Assembly: GCF_016342275.1 (NCBI RefSeq)
Contig: NZ_JAEIOT010000007.1
Coordinates: forward strand, 709,083 to 773,082
Reading direction: 5' to 3'
Origin: Corynebacterium marambiense
GTDB lineage: Bacteria > Actinomycetota > Actinomycetes > Mycobacteriales > Mycobacteriaceae
DNA: 64,000 nt
The position numbers and the translations under genes are program-made. The notes below the pieces were generated by a model. The model was not told where the DNA came from. It ran no database searches and saw only the letters and a list, made by a program, of their open reading frames with translations. Position 1 is the first letter of the stretch; the number at the start of each line of letters is the position of its first letter. Below, in pieces: positions 9,244 to 16,881 of the stretch.

Positions 9244-10614
9244 TCAGCCTTCTGCGCTGGCTGCCGTTCGGTCGGATGCGAAGAGTTCCTCGTCGAGGAT
9301 TCCCTCCCGTTTGGCGACGATGGTGGGGATCAACGCCTGACCTGTGACGTTGACCGCGGTACGCCCCATGTCCAGGATTGGGTCGACGGCAAGCAAAAGT
9401 CCGACGCCTTCGAGCGGCAAACCGAGTGTGGACAGCGTCAACGTGAGCATCACGATCGCACCGGTGGTGCCCGCAGTCGCTGCGGACCCGATGACGGAGA
9501 CGAACACGATCAGCAGGTAATCAGTCAGCCCCAAGTTGATTCCGTAGAACTCCGCCACGAAAATCGCGGCAATGGCAGGATAAATCGAGGCGCAACCATC
9601 CATCTTTGTCGTCGCACCGAGCGGCACCGCGAAGGACCCGTAGGCACGGGGCACTCCCAACGCACCAACCACAGTCCGTTCGGTGACCGGCATGGTGCCC
9701 ATCGAAGAACGACTCGCGAAACCGAGGGAGGTAACCGGCCATGCCTTGCGATAGAACTGTGCGATCGACAGTCCGTTGAATTTCAGTACCAGCGGGTAGA
9801 CGACACCGATCACGAGGGCGAGACCGATGTAGATCGCCAGGACGAAACTACCGAGGGAGCCGAGGGTCTCCCAACCGTAGACTGCAACCGCCTTGCCGAT
9901 CAGCGCCGCGGTACCGATGGGCGCGAGCCGGATGATCCACCAGAGCACCTTCTGGATGATGGTGAGCAGTGAACGGGCGACTCCGAGCACAGGCTCCGCA
10001 TCCTTACCGACCTTGACAGCAGCGATACCAAAGGCGATGGAGATCAGGAGCAATTGCAGAACATTGAAATCGGGGTTGACAGAGAGATTGTCACCTGAAC
10101 CACGCACCCAAAGGTCAAGACCGAGGATGTTACTCGGAACCAGGGACTGGATGAACGCGGACCAGCTTCCAATGGATCCGGGAGCCGCAGCCGCAGCAAC
10201 ATCAATGCTGGCACTACGTCCGGGGTGCATCAACAGACCGATACCGATACCCACGAAGACCGTCACGAAGGCAGTGATGGCGAACCAAAGCAGTGTTTGC
10301 CACGCGAGACGAGCCGCATCGGTGACCTGACGGAGATTCGCAATCGACGTCACGACAGCGGTGACCACCAGCGGTGGAATGAGGACCTTGAGCAGACCGA
10401 CATAAGCCGATCCAATCGCCGTCAACGTGGTGGCAAGCCAATTTTCACCACCGATGGATCTGGCGACGAGGCCGAGGATGAGGCCGGCGATCAGACCGTA
10501 GATGATCTGGGCGCCGAAGCTGGTCAGCGGATTCGAGCGCTTCGTGGGCGCCTCCGCATCGGGTTTCTGCACCCCGTCAGAGCGTGCAGGAGAGCCGGAG
10601 ATTGATGTAGACAC
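9244..10614 (-). CDS. Cation symporter of the dicarboxylate/amino acid family, probable L-cystine importer
   Basis: A 456-residue DAACS/SDF-family carrier with about eight transmembrane helices. Family motifs are present: FASRSSMGTMPVTER (re-entrant serine loop), VPLGATTKMDGCA (the N/T-M-D-G substrate/ion site) and AVDPILDMGRTAVNVTG. These fit glutamate, C4-dicarboxylate or cystine (TcyP-like) symporters, and sequence alone does not decide among them. The control region argues for cystine. An McbR-type operator abuts the promoter, and a leader ORF with clustered Cys codons precedes the gene. Corynebacterium glutamicum is known to have an McbR-controlled symporter of this family. The start is GTG at 10614 after AAGGAAA. 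Confidence 0.85.
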   Translation of the reverse strand: MSTSISGSPARSDGVQKPDAEAPTKRSNPLTSFGAQIIYGLIAGLILGLVARSIGGENWLATTLTAIGSAYVGLLKVLIPPLVVTAVVTSIANLRQVTDAARLAWQTLLWFAITAFVTVFVGIGIGLLMHPGRSASIDVAAAAAPGSIGSWSAFIQSLVPSNILGLDLWVRGSGDNLSVNPDFNVLQLLLISIAFGIAAVKVGKDAEPVLGVARSLLTIIQKVLWWIIRLAPIGTAALIGKAVAVYGWETLGSLGSFVLAIYIGLALVIGVVYPLVLKFNGLSIAQFYRKAWPVTSLGFASRSSMGTMPVTERTVVGALGVPRAYGSFAVPLGATTKMDGCASIYPAIAAIFVAEFYGINLGLTDYLLIVFVSVIGSAATAGTTGAIVMLTLTLSTLGLPLEGVGLLLAVDPILDMGRTAVNVTGQALIPTIVAKREGILDEELFASDRTAASAEG

Positions 10615-10770
10615 GTCAATGTTTCCTTAGAGAGTTTGGATTCAAACGAGTGGTATGGATTCACGAACACGGAAAGTCGCCGTACAGTCCGACTGCGGTT
10701 CCACGGGAGATGCGGGCGTTCCGTCGCGCAGTTCAATACAAACGACAGCAATCACGCCTGAGTCCGAGAG

Positions 10771-10869
10771 TCAGCGACAGCGGCACAGCGCACACATGTA
10801 CGGGCGACAGCGGGCGACCACTCGGGTCGCGGTGCCGGGAGACATGCGCGGGGGCTGACGGAAACTCAT
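10771..10869 (-). CDS. Cysteine-rich leader peptide (uORF) of the symporter gene
   Basis: A 32-codon ORF between the symporter promoter and its coding region. Its ATG lies exactly 7 bases after a minus-strand TAGGGT -10 box, so it would be translated from a leaderless mRNA. The last 12 residues are CRPYMCALCRCR, with Cys at 21, 26, 29 and 31 directly before the TGA. The stop is 156 bases upstream of the symporter GTG. Codons 2-4 contain GTTTCC, complementary to GGAAAC in the symporter ribosome-site region. A small hairpin GTTTG/CAAAC (10634-10647) sits just before that site. Cys-rich leaderless uORFs are known to mediate cysteine-responsive attenuation in mycobacteria. Function here is inference, but position, start and Cys clustering agree. 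Confidence 0.7.
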   Translation of the reverse strand: MSFRQPPRMSPGTATRVVARCRPYMCALCRCR

Positions 10870-10876
10870 GTCAGCA

Positions 10877-10906
10877 ACCCTACTCCGTACCGATCTGTAT
10901 GGTCAA
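10877..10906 (-). promoter_or_regulatory. Promoter of the leader peptide-symporter transcript
   Basis: On the minus strand TTGACC (-35, 10901-10906) is followed by an 18-bp spacer and TAGGGT (-10, 10877-10882). The inferred start is at or beside the uORF ATG (10869). The -35 box touches the operator palindrome. Confidence 0.7.
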
Positions 10907-10928
10907 TATAGACATATCTGTCTATATT
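10905..10928. promoter_or_regulatory. McbR-type operator (TAGAC-N6-GTCTA)
   Basis: The 24-bp element has perfect 10-bp arms, AATATAGACA (10905-10914) and TGTCTATATT (10919-10928), around TATC. Its core TAGAC-ATATCT-GTCTA (10909-10924) is exactly the published recognition motif of McbR, the TetR-type repressor of methionine and cysteine genes in C. glutamicum. It abuts and slightly overlaps the -35 box, so binding should block the polymerase. The T-run at its right side could suggest a terminator, but no gene ends here in that orientation. Confidence 0.75.
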
Positions 10929-10980
10929 TTTTTGGCGCATAGTCCCAGCTCAGAACAGTGAATGAAAGTACCTCCCGGAA

Positions 10981-11784
10981 TCAGTCAGGACCATCCGGGT
11001 CCTCCCCACCCGAATCCCGCCACCGTCGACGCTCCTCGGCGACACCCTCTGCATGACCCTCACGCCGGCCCTCGGCAATACCCTCACGCTCCCCCTTGCG
11101 CTCCGCCCGCTTGAGCGCCTTCACCATCTGAGCCGCCGTCATATTCACGGGCGCCCACTCCGGATTCGCAGGCAGAACCCAACCACGCCAGTACGCGAGA
11201 ATCGCAAAACCGGCACCACAGACGGTGGCCGCAATCATCCCCACACCATCATGACCCGCCCAGTTGAACATGACCATCGTCGTCGCCGCCGTGATCGCAG
11301 GCGTGGCATAGAGTGTGTTCCCACCGAAGATCGACGGAATCTCCCCACACGCGACATCCCGGATCATCCCACCACCGACCGCCGTGAGAACCCCCATGAA
11401 CACCGCCGACGCCGCAGGCAGCCCATAGCTGAGCGCCTTCGTCGAACCGGTCACCGCCCACACCCCGAGAATCACCGCATCCCCGTGCACCCGAAACAAC
11501 TCCCAGGCCCGCCCCTTGAGATGAATGACCATGGCCAGCACCCCGCCTGCAACGGCAACACCCATGTACAGCGGCTCGGCGATCGCCGCCGGTGGCCCCT
11601 GCTGCAGCAGAGTGTCCCGAACCATGCCGCCACCGAGCGCGGAGAGCAGAGCGAGCACGGAAAACCCGATGATATCGAAGTTTCGTTGCCGGGCGATCGT
11701 CCCACCGATGGCGCCGTTCAACAGGACACCGATGAGGTCAAGACTGCGATAAATCCCCAGAATCGAGGGGTCGACGGTGAGCAT
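10981..11784 (-). CDS. TRIC-type (UPF0126) cation channel family membrane protein
   Basis: A 267-residue protein made of two homologous halves of about three helices each. Each half ends in the family's glycine-rich signature: GGGMVRDTLLQQGPP in the first and GGGMIRDVACGEIPS in the second. These are hallmarks of the prokaryotic trimeric intracellular cation channel (YicG/UPF0126) family, which forms K+-permeable homotrimers. A hydrophilic C-terminal tail of ~50 residues (ERKGEREGIAEGRREGHAEG...) repeats a charged EG-x-x-EG pattern that is not part of the channel fold. The start at 11784 was chosen for the GGATGGGG just upstream; an in-frame ATG at 11793 is an alternative. Confidence 0.88.
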   Translation of the reverse strand: MLTVDPSILGIYRSLDLIGVLLNGAIGGTIARQRNFDIIGFSVLALLSALGGGMVRDTLLQQGPPAAIAEPLYMGVAVAGGVLAMVIHLKGRAWELFRVHGDAVILGVWAVTGSTKALSYGLPAASAVFMGVLTAVGGGMIRDVACGEIPSIFGGNTLYATPAITAATTMVMFNWAGHDGVGMIAATVCGAGFAILAYWRGWVLPANPEWAPVNMTAAQMVKALKRAERKGEREGIAEGRREGHAEGVAEERRRWRDSGGEDPDGPD

Positions 11785-11830
11785 GTGCCCCATCCGACCA
11801 CGAATAAACCCCCCGTGCCACCCCACACAC

Positions 11831-11856
11831 CGGGGGTAATCATGAGAATACCCCCG
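11831..11856. promoter_or_regulatory. Inverted repeat upstream of the TRIC gene
   Basis: CGGGGGTA (11831-11838) and TACCCCCG (11849-11856) are perfect 8-bp arms around 10 bases, about 50 bases before the TRIC start codon. It may be an operator or a leader hairpin. No regulator motif is recognised. Confidence 0.35.
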
Positions 11857-11986
11857 ACATTATCGCCCGCACAGCCACCCGAAGTTATCCGGCGACCCGC
11901 CACACCCAGAGACAGTGGGGGACGGAACCGCGGGATCGCGGCCCAACTCGGATATCCGCCCCTGTCGAGAGACCACCACGAAACGC

Positions 11987-12020
11987 GTGATACCCCGCTG
12001 CACGTGCAGCGGGGTATCAC
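11987..12020 (-). terminator. Perfect palindrome terminating tRNA-Met
   Basis: A 34-bp perfect palindrome, GTGATACCCCGCTGCAC followed by its complement, ends 2 bases from the tRNA 3' end. As RNA it would form a long stem with a minimal loop. No T-tract follows, but the placement matches tRNA termination or 3' processing. Confidence 0.65.
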
Positions 12021-12022
12021 GG

Positions 12023-12096
12023 TGGGGCCGCCGGGGCTCGAACCCGGGACCAGCGGATTATGAGTCCGCGGCTCTAACCGACTGAGCTACAGCCCC
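12023..12096 (-). tRNA. tRNA-Met (anticodon CAT, elongator type)
   Basis: The minus strand gives acceptor GGGGCTG/CGGCCCC, D-arm AGCTCAGTCGGTTAGAGC, anticodon stem GCGGA/TCCGC with loop CTCATAA (anticodon CAT), and T-arm with GGTTCGAGCCC. Paired position 1-72 and the 74-nt form indicate an elongator and not the initiator. A lysidine-modified tRNA-Ile2 also has CAT and cannot be fully excluded. CCA is not encoded (CCG follows). Confidence 0.93.
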
Positions 12097-12286
12097 ATTC
12101 CGACGGTCTGTGATCGCCGGTCGGGTGACAGTATAACCACGCCACAACCCGCCGGTCACACCGGTCCGGCAAGTCCGGAGCAAAACCGCGGAAGGGGATC
12201 GTGAAGTGGTGATTTGCCATCCCCGACAGGCGCCGATATAGTAACTCTCCGTTGCCCGGGTGCTTCCCGGAAGACAATCACGATAT

Positions 12287-12359
12287 TCCCCCATAGCTCA
12301 ATTGGCAGAGCATTCGACTGTTAATCGAAGGGTTACTGGTTCGAGTCCAGTTGGGGGAG
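12287..12359 (+). tRNA. tRNA-Asn (anticodon GTT)
   Basis: Acceptor TCCCCCA/TGGGGGA with discriminator G, D-arm AGCTCAATTGGCAGAGC, anticodon stem TTCGA/TCGAA around CTGTTAA (anticodon GTT), and T-arm GGTTCGAGTCC. 73 nt; CCA is not encoded. Confidence 0.95.
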
Positions 12360-12366
12360 CTCACAG

Positions 12367-12400
12367 AAAAGACCGGACGGTTCCCACCGCCCGGTCTTTT
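12367..12400 (+). terminator. Intrinsic terminator after tRNA-Asn
   Basis: AAAAGACCGG (12367-12376) pairs with CCGGTCTTTT (12391-12400), with an inner CGG/CCG pair set. It ends in a T-run and lies 8 bases after the tRNA. The A-run also makes it usable from the opposite strand by the cyclodeaminase-like gene. Confidence 0.85.
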
Positions 12401-12414
12401 CGTCGTACAGTGCG

Positions 12415-13365
12415 TCAGTCCGACCCGGCCACAGCGGTCGTGTCGACGAGCGCACGCATGAGCGCCCAGTCCTGCACGGCGACACCGACGGATTTGAACA
12501 CGGTGACGCGGGCGGGGTCATGGCCCATTTCCCCCGTGGCGAGAGCGGACCCGAGGGTGCGCAAATCCTCGCGCACCAGCCCCCCTGTCTCCAGAGCCTC
12601 GATGATCTCCCCCGACTCAGCAGCGACGGCCTCGACATCATCGACGAACAATCGGGCACGGGCGACGTCCGCACCGGACATCTCACGCATCGCCGGGCGA
12701 TAGGCCCCGATGAGATTGACGTGCGCTCCGGGTTTGAGATCATTGAAGGTGAACAAAGGCTCCGTCGACGGAGTGACGCAGCAGATGATGTCCGCACCGG
12801 CGACGGCGGCGCGGGGTTCGTCGGAGGCGATGAACCGAACATCCGGGAATTCGCCGTCAACCCGCGCGATACACGCCTCCGCTGATTCCCGGGTCAGGGC
12901 GGCGACCGTGACTGAGCTGATGGGGCGGACTGCGAGGACCGCTCGGATCTGGTCGGGCGCTTGTCCCCCGGCGCCGATCACCGTCAGGTCACGGGCATCG
13001 GGCGCGGCGAGCAGGTCCGCCGCGACACCGCTGACGGCGCCCGTCCGCATGGCTGTGGCCTCAGCGGCGTCGGCGCCGATGTGCCGTTCGGTGTGCCATT
13101 CCTCCCACGTCAGCGTCCCGGAGAGCGCCGGTCGACGTCCGGTGAAATTGGCTGACAGCGACTTCACCGCGAGAGTCTCGCTAGCGATATGCCGGACCGG
13201 CATCACGAGGAAGTTTCCCACCCCCGGGGCGAAGCGCAACGGGATCTCGAACTCCCCCTCGTGCAGACCGATCAGTGCTTCACGGACCCGGTCGATGACG
13301 GTGCTCATGGCGACGGCCGTGCGCAGTTGCTCGGCGTCGAACCAGACAGTTCGGGACAATGCCAC
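12415..13365 (-). CDS. Ornithine cyclodeaminase / mu-crystallin family protein
   Basis: A 316-residue NAD(P)-dependent oxidoreductase-like protein. The Rossmann glycine motif is LTVIGAGGQAPDQIRAV, where most members have G-x-G-x-Q-A. ADIICCVTPSTEPLF, KPGAHVNLIGAYRPAMREM and the late DVEAVAAESGEI segment are characteristic of the family. Members cyclise ornithine to proline, reduce cyclic imines or make amino acid precursors of siderophores; the substrate here cannot be read. AGGAGG stands 4 bases before the chosen GTG (13365), and a TTG 6 bases further in would have more normal spacing. It is the only gene in its transcription unit. Confidence 0.88.
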   Translation of the reverse strand: MALSRTVWFDAEQLRTAVAMSTVIDRVREALIGLHEGEFEIPLRFAPGVGNFLVMPVRHIASETLAVKSLSANFTGRRPALSGTLTWEEWHTERHIGADAAEATAMRTGAVSGVAADLLAAPDARDLTVIGAGGQAPDQIRAVLAVRPISSVTVAALTRESAEACIARVDGEFPDVRFIASDEPRAAVAGADIICCVTPSTEPLFTFNDLKPGAHVNLIGAYRPAMREMSGADVARARLFVDDVEAVAAESGEIIEALETGGLVREDLRTLGSALATGEMGHDPARVTVFKSVGVAVQDWALMRALVDTTAVAGSD

Positions 13366-13601
13366 ATATCCTCCTCGCGATATCGGTGGAGGTTCGTATA
13401 GTGCGCCGTCCCCGCGCTCCACCGGCCCCAGGGCGCGGAACCGCCCCAAGACTAACAACATTTCCGTCCTACCCGGTGGGCGCGCGGTTCGTTCAACCAG
13501 CATCGATCGGCCACAGGTCGCGGATCAGTGCCGCCAGTCAACGCGTTCGGTAGAGTGAGAACATCGACCTCAAGCCCCCTATCAAGGAGCATCCTCCACA
13601 C

Positions 13602-13850
13602 ATGATCCAGTTCGTCGTCGGCGCGGCCGCAGGTTATGTCTTCGGTACCAAGGCCGGCCGAAAGCGGTACCACCAGCTCAAGAAGGGGTACACCATGGCG
13701 GTCGAGTCCCCGGTCGCCCGCGCGGCTGTCACCGCAACCAGGAAGGCCGTCGCCAACAAACTTGACCCGGAGCCCCGGATGAAGGAAGTCAAGGATCTTC
13801 GGAGGGGCACGGGTGCCGACCAGACGATCCTTGAACCCGACGAGGACTGA
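13602..13850 (+). CDS. Small conserved actinobacterial protein
   Basis: An 82-residue protein. The N-terminus IQFVVGAAAGYVFGTKAGRKRYHQ has a short glycine-rich hydrophobic stretch followed by a basic turn, as in YtxH-like membrane-associated proteins. The rest is charged and helical with an acidic end. A gene of this size occupies the same place beside dnaG in mycobacteria, which supports it as real. AAGGAG (13584-13589) is about 12 bases before the ATG. Function is unknown. Confidence 0.8.
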   Translation: MIQFVVGAAAGYVFGTKAGRKRYHQLKKGYTMAVESPVARAAVTATRKAVANKLDPEPRMKEVKDLRRGTGADQTILEPDED

Positions 13851-14008
13851 CCCCGGTTTCGTACACCCAACAGCCACCGTTTCGCGCCACCGTTCCGCGC
13901 TGCTGCAAAGCGGCGTATTCTCACTGATGCAGGATGCGGCCACGGTGGCTTTCTCCTGCGACGGGCCCGCACCGGGGGCCGTCGGCACCAGGTGAGAGGC
14001 GGACGAAA

Positions 14009-14848
14009 ATGACCGCGACAGCGGACCTCTACGGAGACAACGTCGGTGCAACGCTGGCGACTACGGTGTACTCGCGCGCCACGGCGGGTGAGCGCTACCG
14101 CATACCCGAATGGCACGACGATCAGGCCCGGGAGGTGTGGCGGAAACTGGTCGAGGTCGGCCGGGCCGCCGGATCCGACCCACACGACCTCGTGCTGACC
14201 GGCAAATCGAACCTCGCGGGAACCGTGTGGCGGTCGATGGCCATGGACGGCCGCGTCCGGCAGTTCGCCGCCGACCACGAGGCAACGAAGATTCAGGTGG
14301 TCACCCTCGGCATCGGTCTGTGCAACCGCGCGTCACGCCTCGCAGACATCGACGCGTCCTGGCTCGGGATCGACAGGACGAAGGTCCTGGAACTCCGGTC
14401 CAGGATGATCCCGGACGACGACACGCAACTCATCGACGCCTCCGTTACCGAACCCGGGTGGATCAACGGCGTCGATGCAACGGTACCCACCGTGTTCGTC
14501 GCGGAGGGCCTGCTCATGTACCTGACCCGCGACGATGTCACACAGATTCTCGCCGACATCGGGCGGCACATGTCCGCCCCGGCGCGGTTCGTCTGCGATG
14601 CGCACCACGCGAGTATCATCCGACGCCCGACCAGGTCCGAGATCACCAAGCGCACCGGCGCCGTCTACACCTTCGGTATCGAGGATTCCCGCCATCTGGC
14701 GGCGCTGGCACCGGGCTGGCGGGCGGTCGGGGACGATGACACGTGCAGCCCGATCAGCATCAGCATGAAGATCGTGTCCAGGGTGTTCCGGATGCTCCGC
14801 GGCGGTGTCCTCTACGGGGTCAAGACCATCGAACTGTCACCCCACTGA
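14009..14848 (+). CDS. Class I SAM-dependent methyltransferase (PPM1/TCMP-like)
   Basis: A 279-residue protein of the leucine carboxyl methyltransferase-like class. Motif I is VVTLGIGLCNRASRL. Ser/Asp-rich LADIDASWLGIDRTKVLELR follows at the acid end of beta-2, and PTVFVAEGLLMYLTRDDVTQIL is the characteristic E-G-x-x-x-Y-L region. Members methylate small molecules or polyketide-type carboxyls in Actinobacteria; the substrate is unknown. The chosen ATG follows GAGAGGCGG. It converges on dnaG with 23 bases between the stops. Confidence 0.88.
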   Translation: MTATADLYGDNVGATLATTVYSRATAGERYRIPEWHDDQAREVWRKLVEVGRAAGSDPHDLVLTGKSNLAGTVWRSMAMDGRVRQFAADHEATKIQVVTLGIGLCNRASRLADIDASWLGIDRTKVLELRSRMIPDDDTQLIDASVTEPGWINGVDATVPTVFVAEGLLMYLTRDDVTQILADIGRHMSAPARFVCDAHHASIIRRPTRSEITKRTGAVYTFGIEDSRHLAALAPGWRAVGDDDTCSPISISMKIVSRVFRMLRGGVLYGVKTIELSPH

Positions 14849-14871
14849 CGGTCCGACGGGTGGTGCCGGGT

Positions 14872-16779
14872 TCAGCCGGTCCTGAATGCCCGGTCCAGAA
14901 GTTCCCGACGCGCCTGCTCCAGCGCGACGAGGTCGGCGAACATCGAGTTGTACGCCAGTTCATCATCCGAGGGGCGCATCCGCTGCAGCTGCCCCTTGAG
15001 CTGCGCGATCTGGTTGCCGACGCGGACCTCCTGCAGCCTGGACAGCACGCTGTCGGCGTACCGGCCCAGTTCCCCGTCCTCGCAGTGGATCGGCTCCACT
15101 GCCAGACCGGAGACCAGATGCTGCCCGACCAGATCATCCATTTCCCCGGCGACCTTCGACAACCAGTCGACGCCGTCGTGGGCGTTACCGCAGCCTCCGG
15201 CTTCACTGATGGCCTGGCGGATCGCCTGGTAGGTGGGATGCGTGAACGCGTCCACCGGCAGACCGTCGAAGTACTCCCCCGCGTACTCCGGGTACTGCAG
15301 GGCGAGTTTGAGGCTCTCCCGTTCCGGCCAGAGCCGGGGCGTGCGCTGATCCGGTAGCTCGAGCGCCGGTTTCGTCGGGTCGCCGACGGGTGGCGTCTCC
15401 GTGTTGTCGAACCGGCGGGCGCGCCGCGGCTCCTGCTTCCTCTTCGGCCGCCGGGCCTCTACCCGGACCTGGTCGAGGACCTCGGTCGGATCCGCCCAGC
15501 CGACCCATCCGGCGAGTTGTCGGGCGTACTCGTTGCGGAGCGTCTCGTCCCTGATCCCCGCCACGACGGGTACGCCCCGGCGGAGTGCCTGCAGGCGCCC
15601 ATCCGCGGAATCGAGTGGGTAATCGGCGATCATCGTCCGGACGACGAACTCGAACATAGGGACCCGCCTGGCGACGAGATCCCGGACCGCGGCATCGCCG
15701 CGCTCGAGGCGGAGATCGCACGGGTCCATGCCGTCGGGCGCCACCGAGACGTAGGACTGCCCGGTGAACTGCTGGTCCCCCTCGAAGGCGCGCATGGCGG
15801 CCTTCTGCCCGGCCTCGTCCCCGTCGAAGGTGTAGATCAACTCGCCGCGGAAGTAGTTGTCGTCCAGCATGAGACGGCGCAGTATCTGCAGGTGCTCCTC
15901 ACCGAACGCGGTGCCGCAGGCCGCGACGGCAGTGGTCACCCCGGCGGCGTGCATGGCCATGACATCGGTGTACCCCTCAACGACGACAGCCTGATGCCCT
16001 GCGGCGATCGCCTTCTTCGCGTGATCGAGCCCGAACAGCACCTTCGACTTGTGGTAGAGCAGCGTGTCGGGCGTGTTCATGTATTTGCCCATCTGGTCGT
16101 CATCGAAGAGCTTGCGCGCCCCGAAGCCGATGACGTCGCCCGCGAGATTGCGGATGGGCCAGAGCAGCCGGCGATGGAACCGGTCGATGGGGCCGCGCTT
16201 GCCCATCGTGGTCACACCCGCCGCGGTCAGTTCCTTGACGTCGAAGCCCTTACGCAGCAGGTACTTCGTCGTGGTGTCCCATCCGCCGGGCGCGTAGCCG
16301 CAGCCGAAGCTCCGGGCGTGCTCGGCGGAGAAACCCCGGTCCGTGAGGAATGCGCGGGCGGTCGCGGCCTCCGGGGTCTCGAGCTGTTCCCGGTAGAAGG
16401 CGTGGGCGGCCTTGTTCACGGCGACGAGCCGCTGCCTGGTCCCGGGCTCCTCACGGCGCCCGGGACCGCCCCCCTCGTAGTTGATGTGGTAGCCGATCTT
16501 CTCGGCGCAGATCTCCACGGCCTCCGGGAAGGGGATCTGCTCCATCTTCATCAGGAAGCTGAATACGTCCCCGCCTTCACCGGTGGAGAAGCAGTGGAAG
16601 TAGCCCCGGTTCGGCCGGACGTGGAACGACGGGGTCTTCTCGTCCTTGAATGGGGAAAGGCCCTTCATGGAGTCGCTGCCGGCGGGCTTGAGCTGGACGT
16701 ACTCCCCGACGATCTCCTCGATCGGGGTGCGCTCACGGATCGCCGCGATGTCACTCTCCGGAATACGTCCCTTAGCCAT
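14872..16779 (-). CDS. dnaG: DNA primase
   Basis: A 635-residue DnaG, which makes the RNA primers for replication. The domain order is normal: N-terminal zinc-binding region (residues ~35-95), TOPRIM catalytic core with VVVEGYTDVMAMHAAG and YTFDGDEAGQKAAMRAFE, and a C-terminal DnaB-binding region. The zinc site is odd. Where the family has C-P-F-H and H-C-F-x-C-G, this protein has GLSPFKDEKTPSF and FHCFSTGEGGD. Three of four ligand positions are changed (S42, K45, T66) and only C63 remains. The frame is intact and otherwise well conserved, so this is not decay. The start (MAKGRIPESD) was chosen by family length; no strong ribosome site is seen. Confidence 0.96.
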   Translation of the reverse strand: MAKGRIPESDIAAIRERTPIEEIVGEYVQLKPAGSDSMKGLSPFKDEKTPSFHVRPNRGYFHCFSTGEGGDVFSFLMKMEQIPFPEAVEICAEKIGYHINYEGGGPGRREEPGTRQRLVAVNKAAHAFYREQLETPEAATARAFLTDRGFSAEHARSFGCGYAPGGWDTTTKYLLRKGFDVKELTAAGVTTMGKRGPIDRFHRRLLWPIRNLAGDVIGFGARKLFDDDQMGKYMNTPDTLLYHKSKVLFGLDHAKKAIAAGHQAVVVEGYTDVMAMHAAGVTTAVAACGTAFGEEHLQILRRLMLDDNYFRGELIYTFDGDEAGQKAAMRAFEGDQQFTGQSYVSVAPDGMDPCDLRLERGDAAVRDLVARRVPMFEFVVRTMIADYPLDSADGRLQALRRGVPVVAGIRDETLRNEYARQLAGWVGWADPTEVLDQVRVEARRPKRKQEPRRARRFDNTETPPVGDPTKPALELPDQRTPRLWPERESLKLALQYPEYAGEYFDGLPVDAFTHPTYQAIRQAISEAGGCGNAHDGVDWLSKVAGEMDDLVGQHLVSGLAVEPIHCEDGELGRYADSVLSRLQEVRVGNQIAQLKGQLQRMRPSDDELAYNSMFADLVALEQARRELLDRAFRTG

Positions 16780-16881
16780 GCCCACCACTGTAGTGCCGGA
16801 GCGGCGGACCGGAGGAGTGACCACGGGCCGTCGCACCACCCGGGTCCCGGTAGGCCGCGGTGTTCATGCGATCATGGGGCA

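Noticed and set aside
10905..10933. Reading the AT-rich palindrome with its T-run as a terminator
   Set aside because: No plus-strand gene ends upstream of it, while the exact TAGAC-N6-GTCTA motif abuts a good minus-strand promoter.
15517..16881. Long open plus-strand frame opposite dnaG continuing into the RNase gene
   Set aside because: The part over dnaG is a GC-rich antisense shadow. Only the segment from 16882 has protein motifs.
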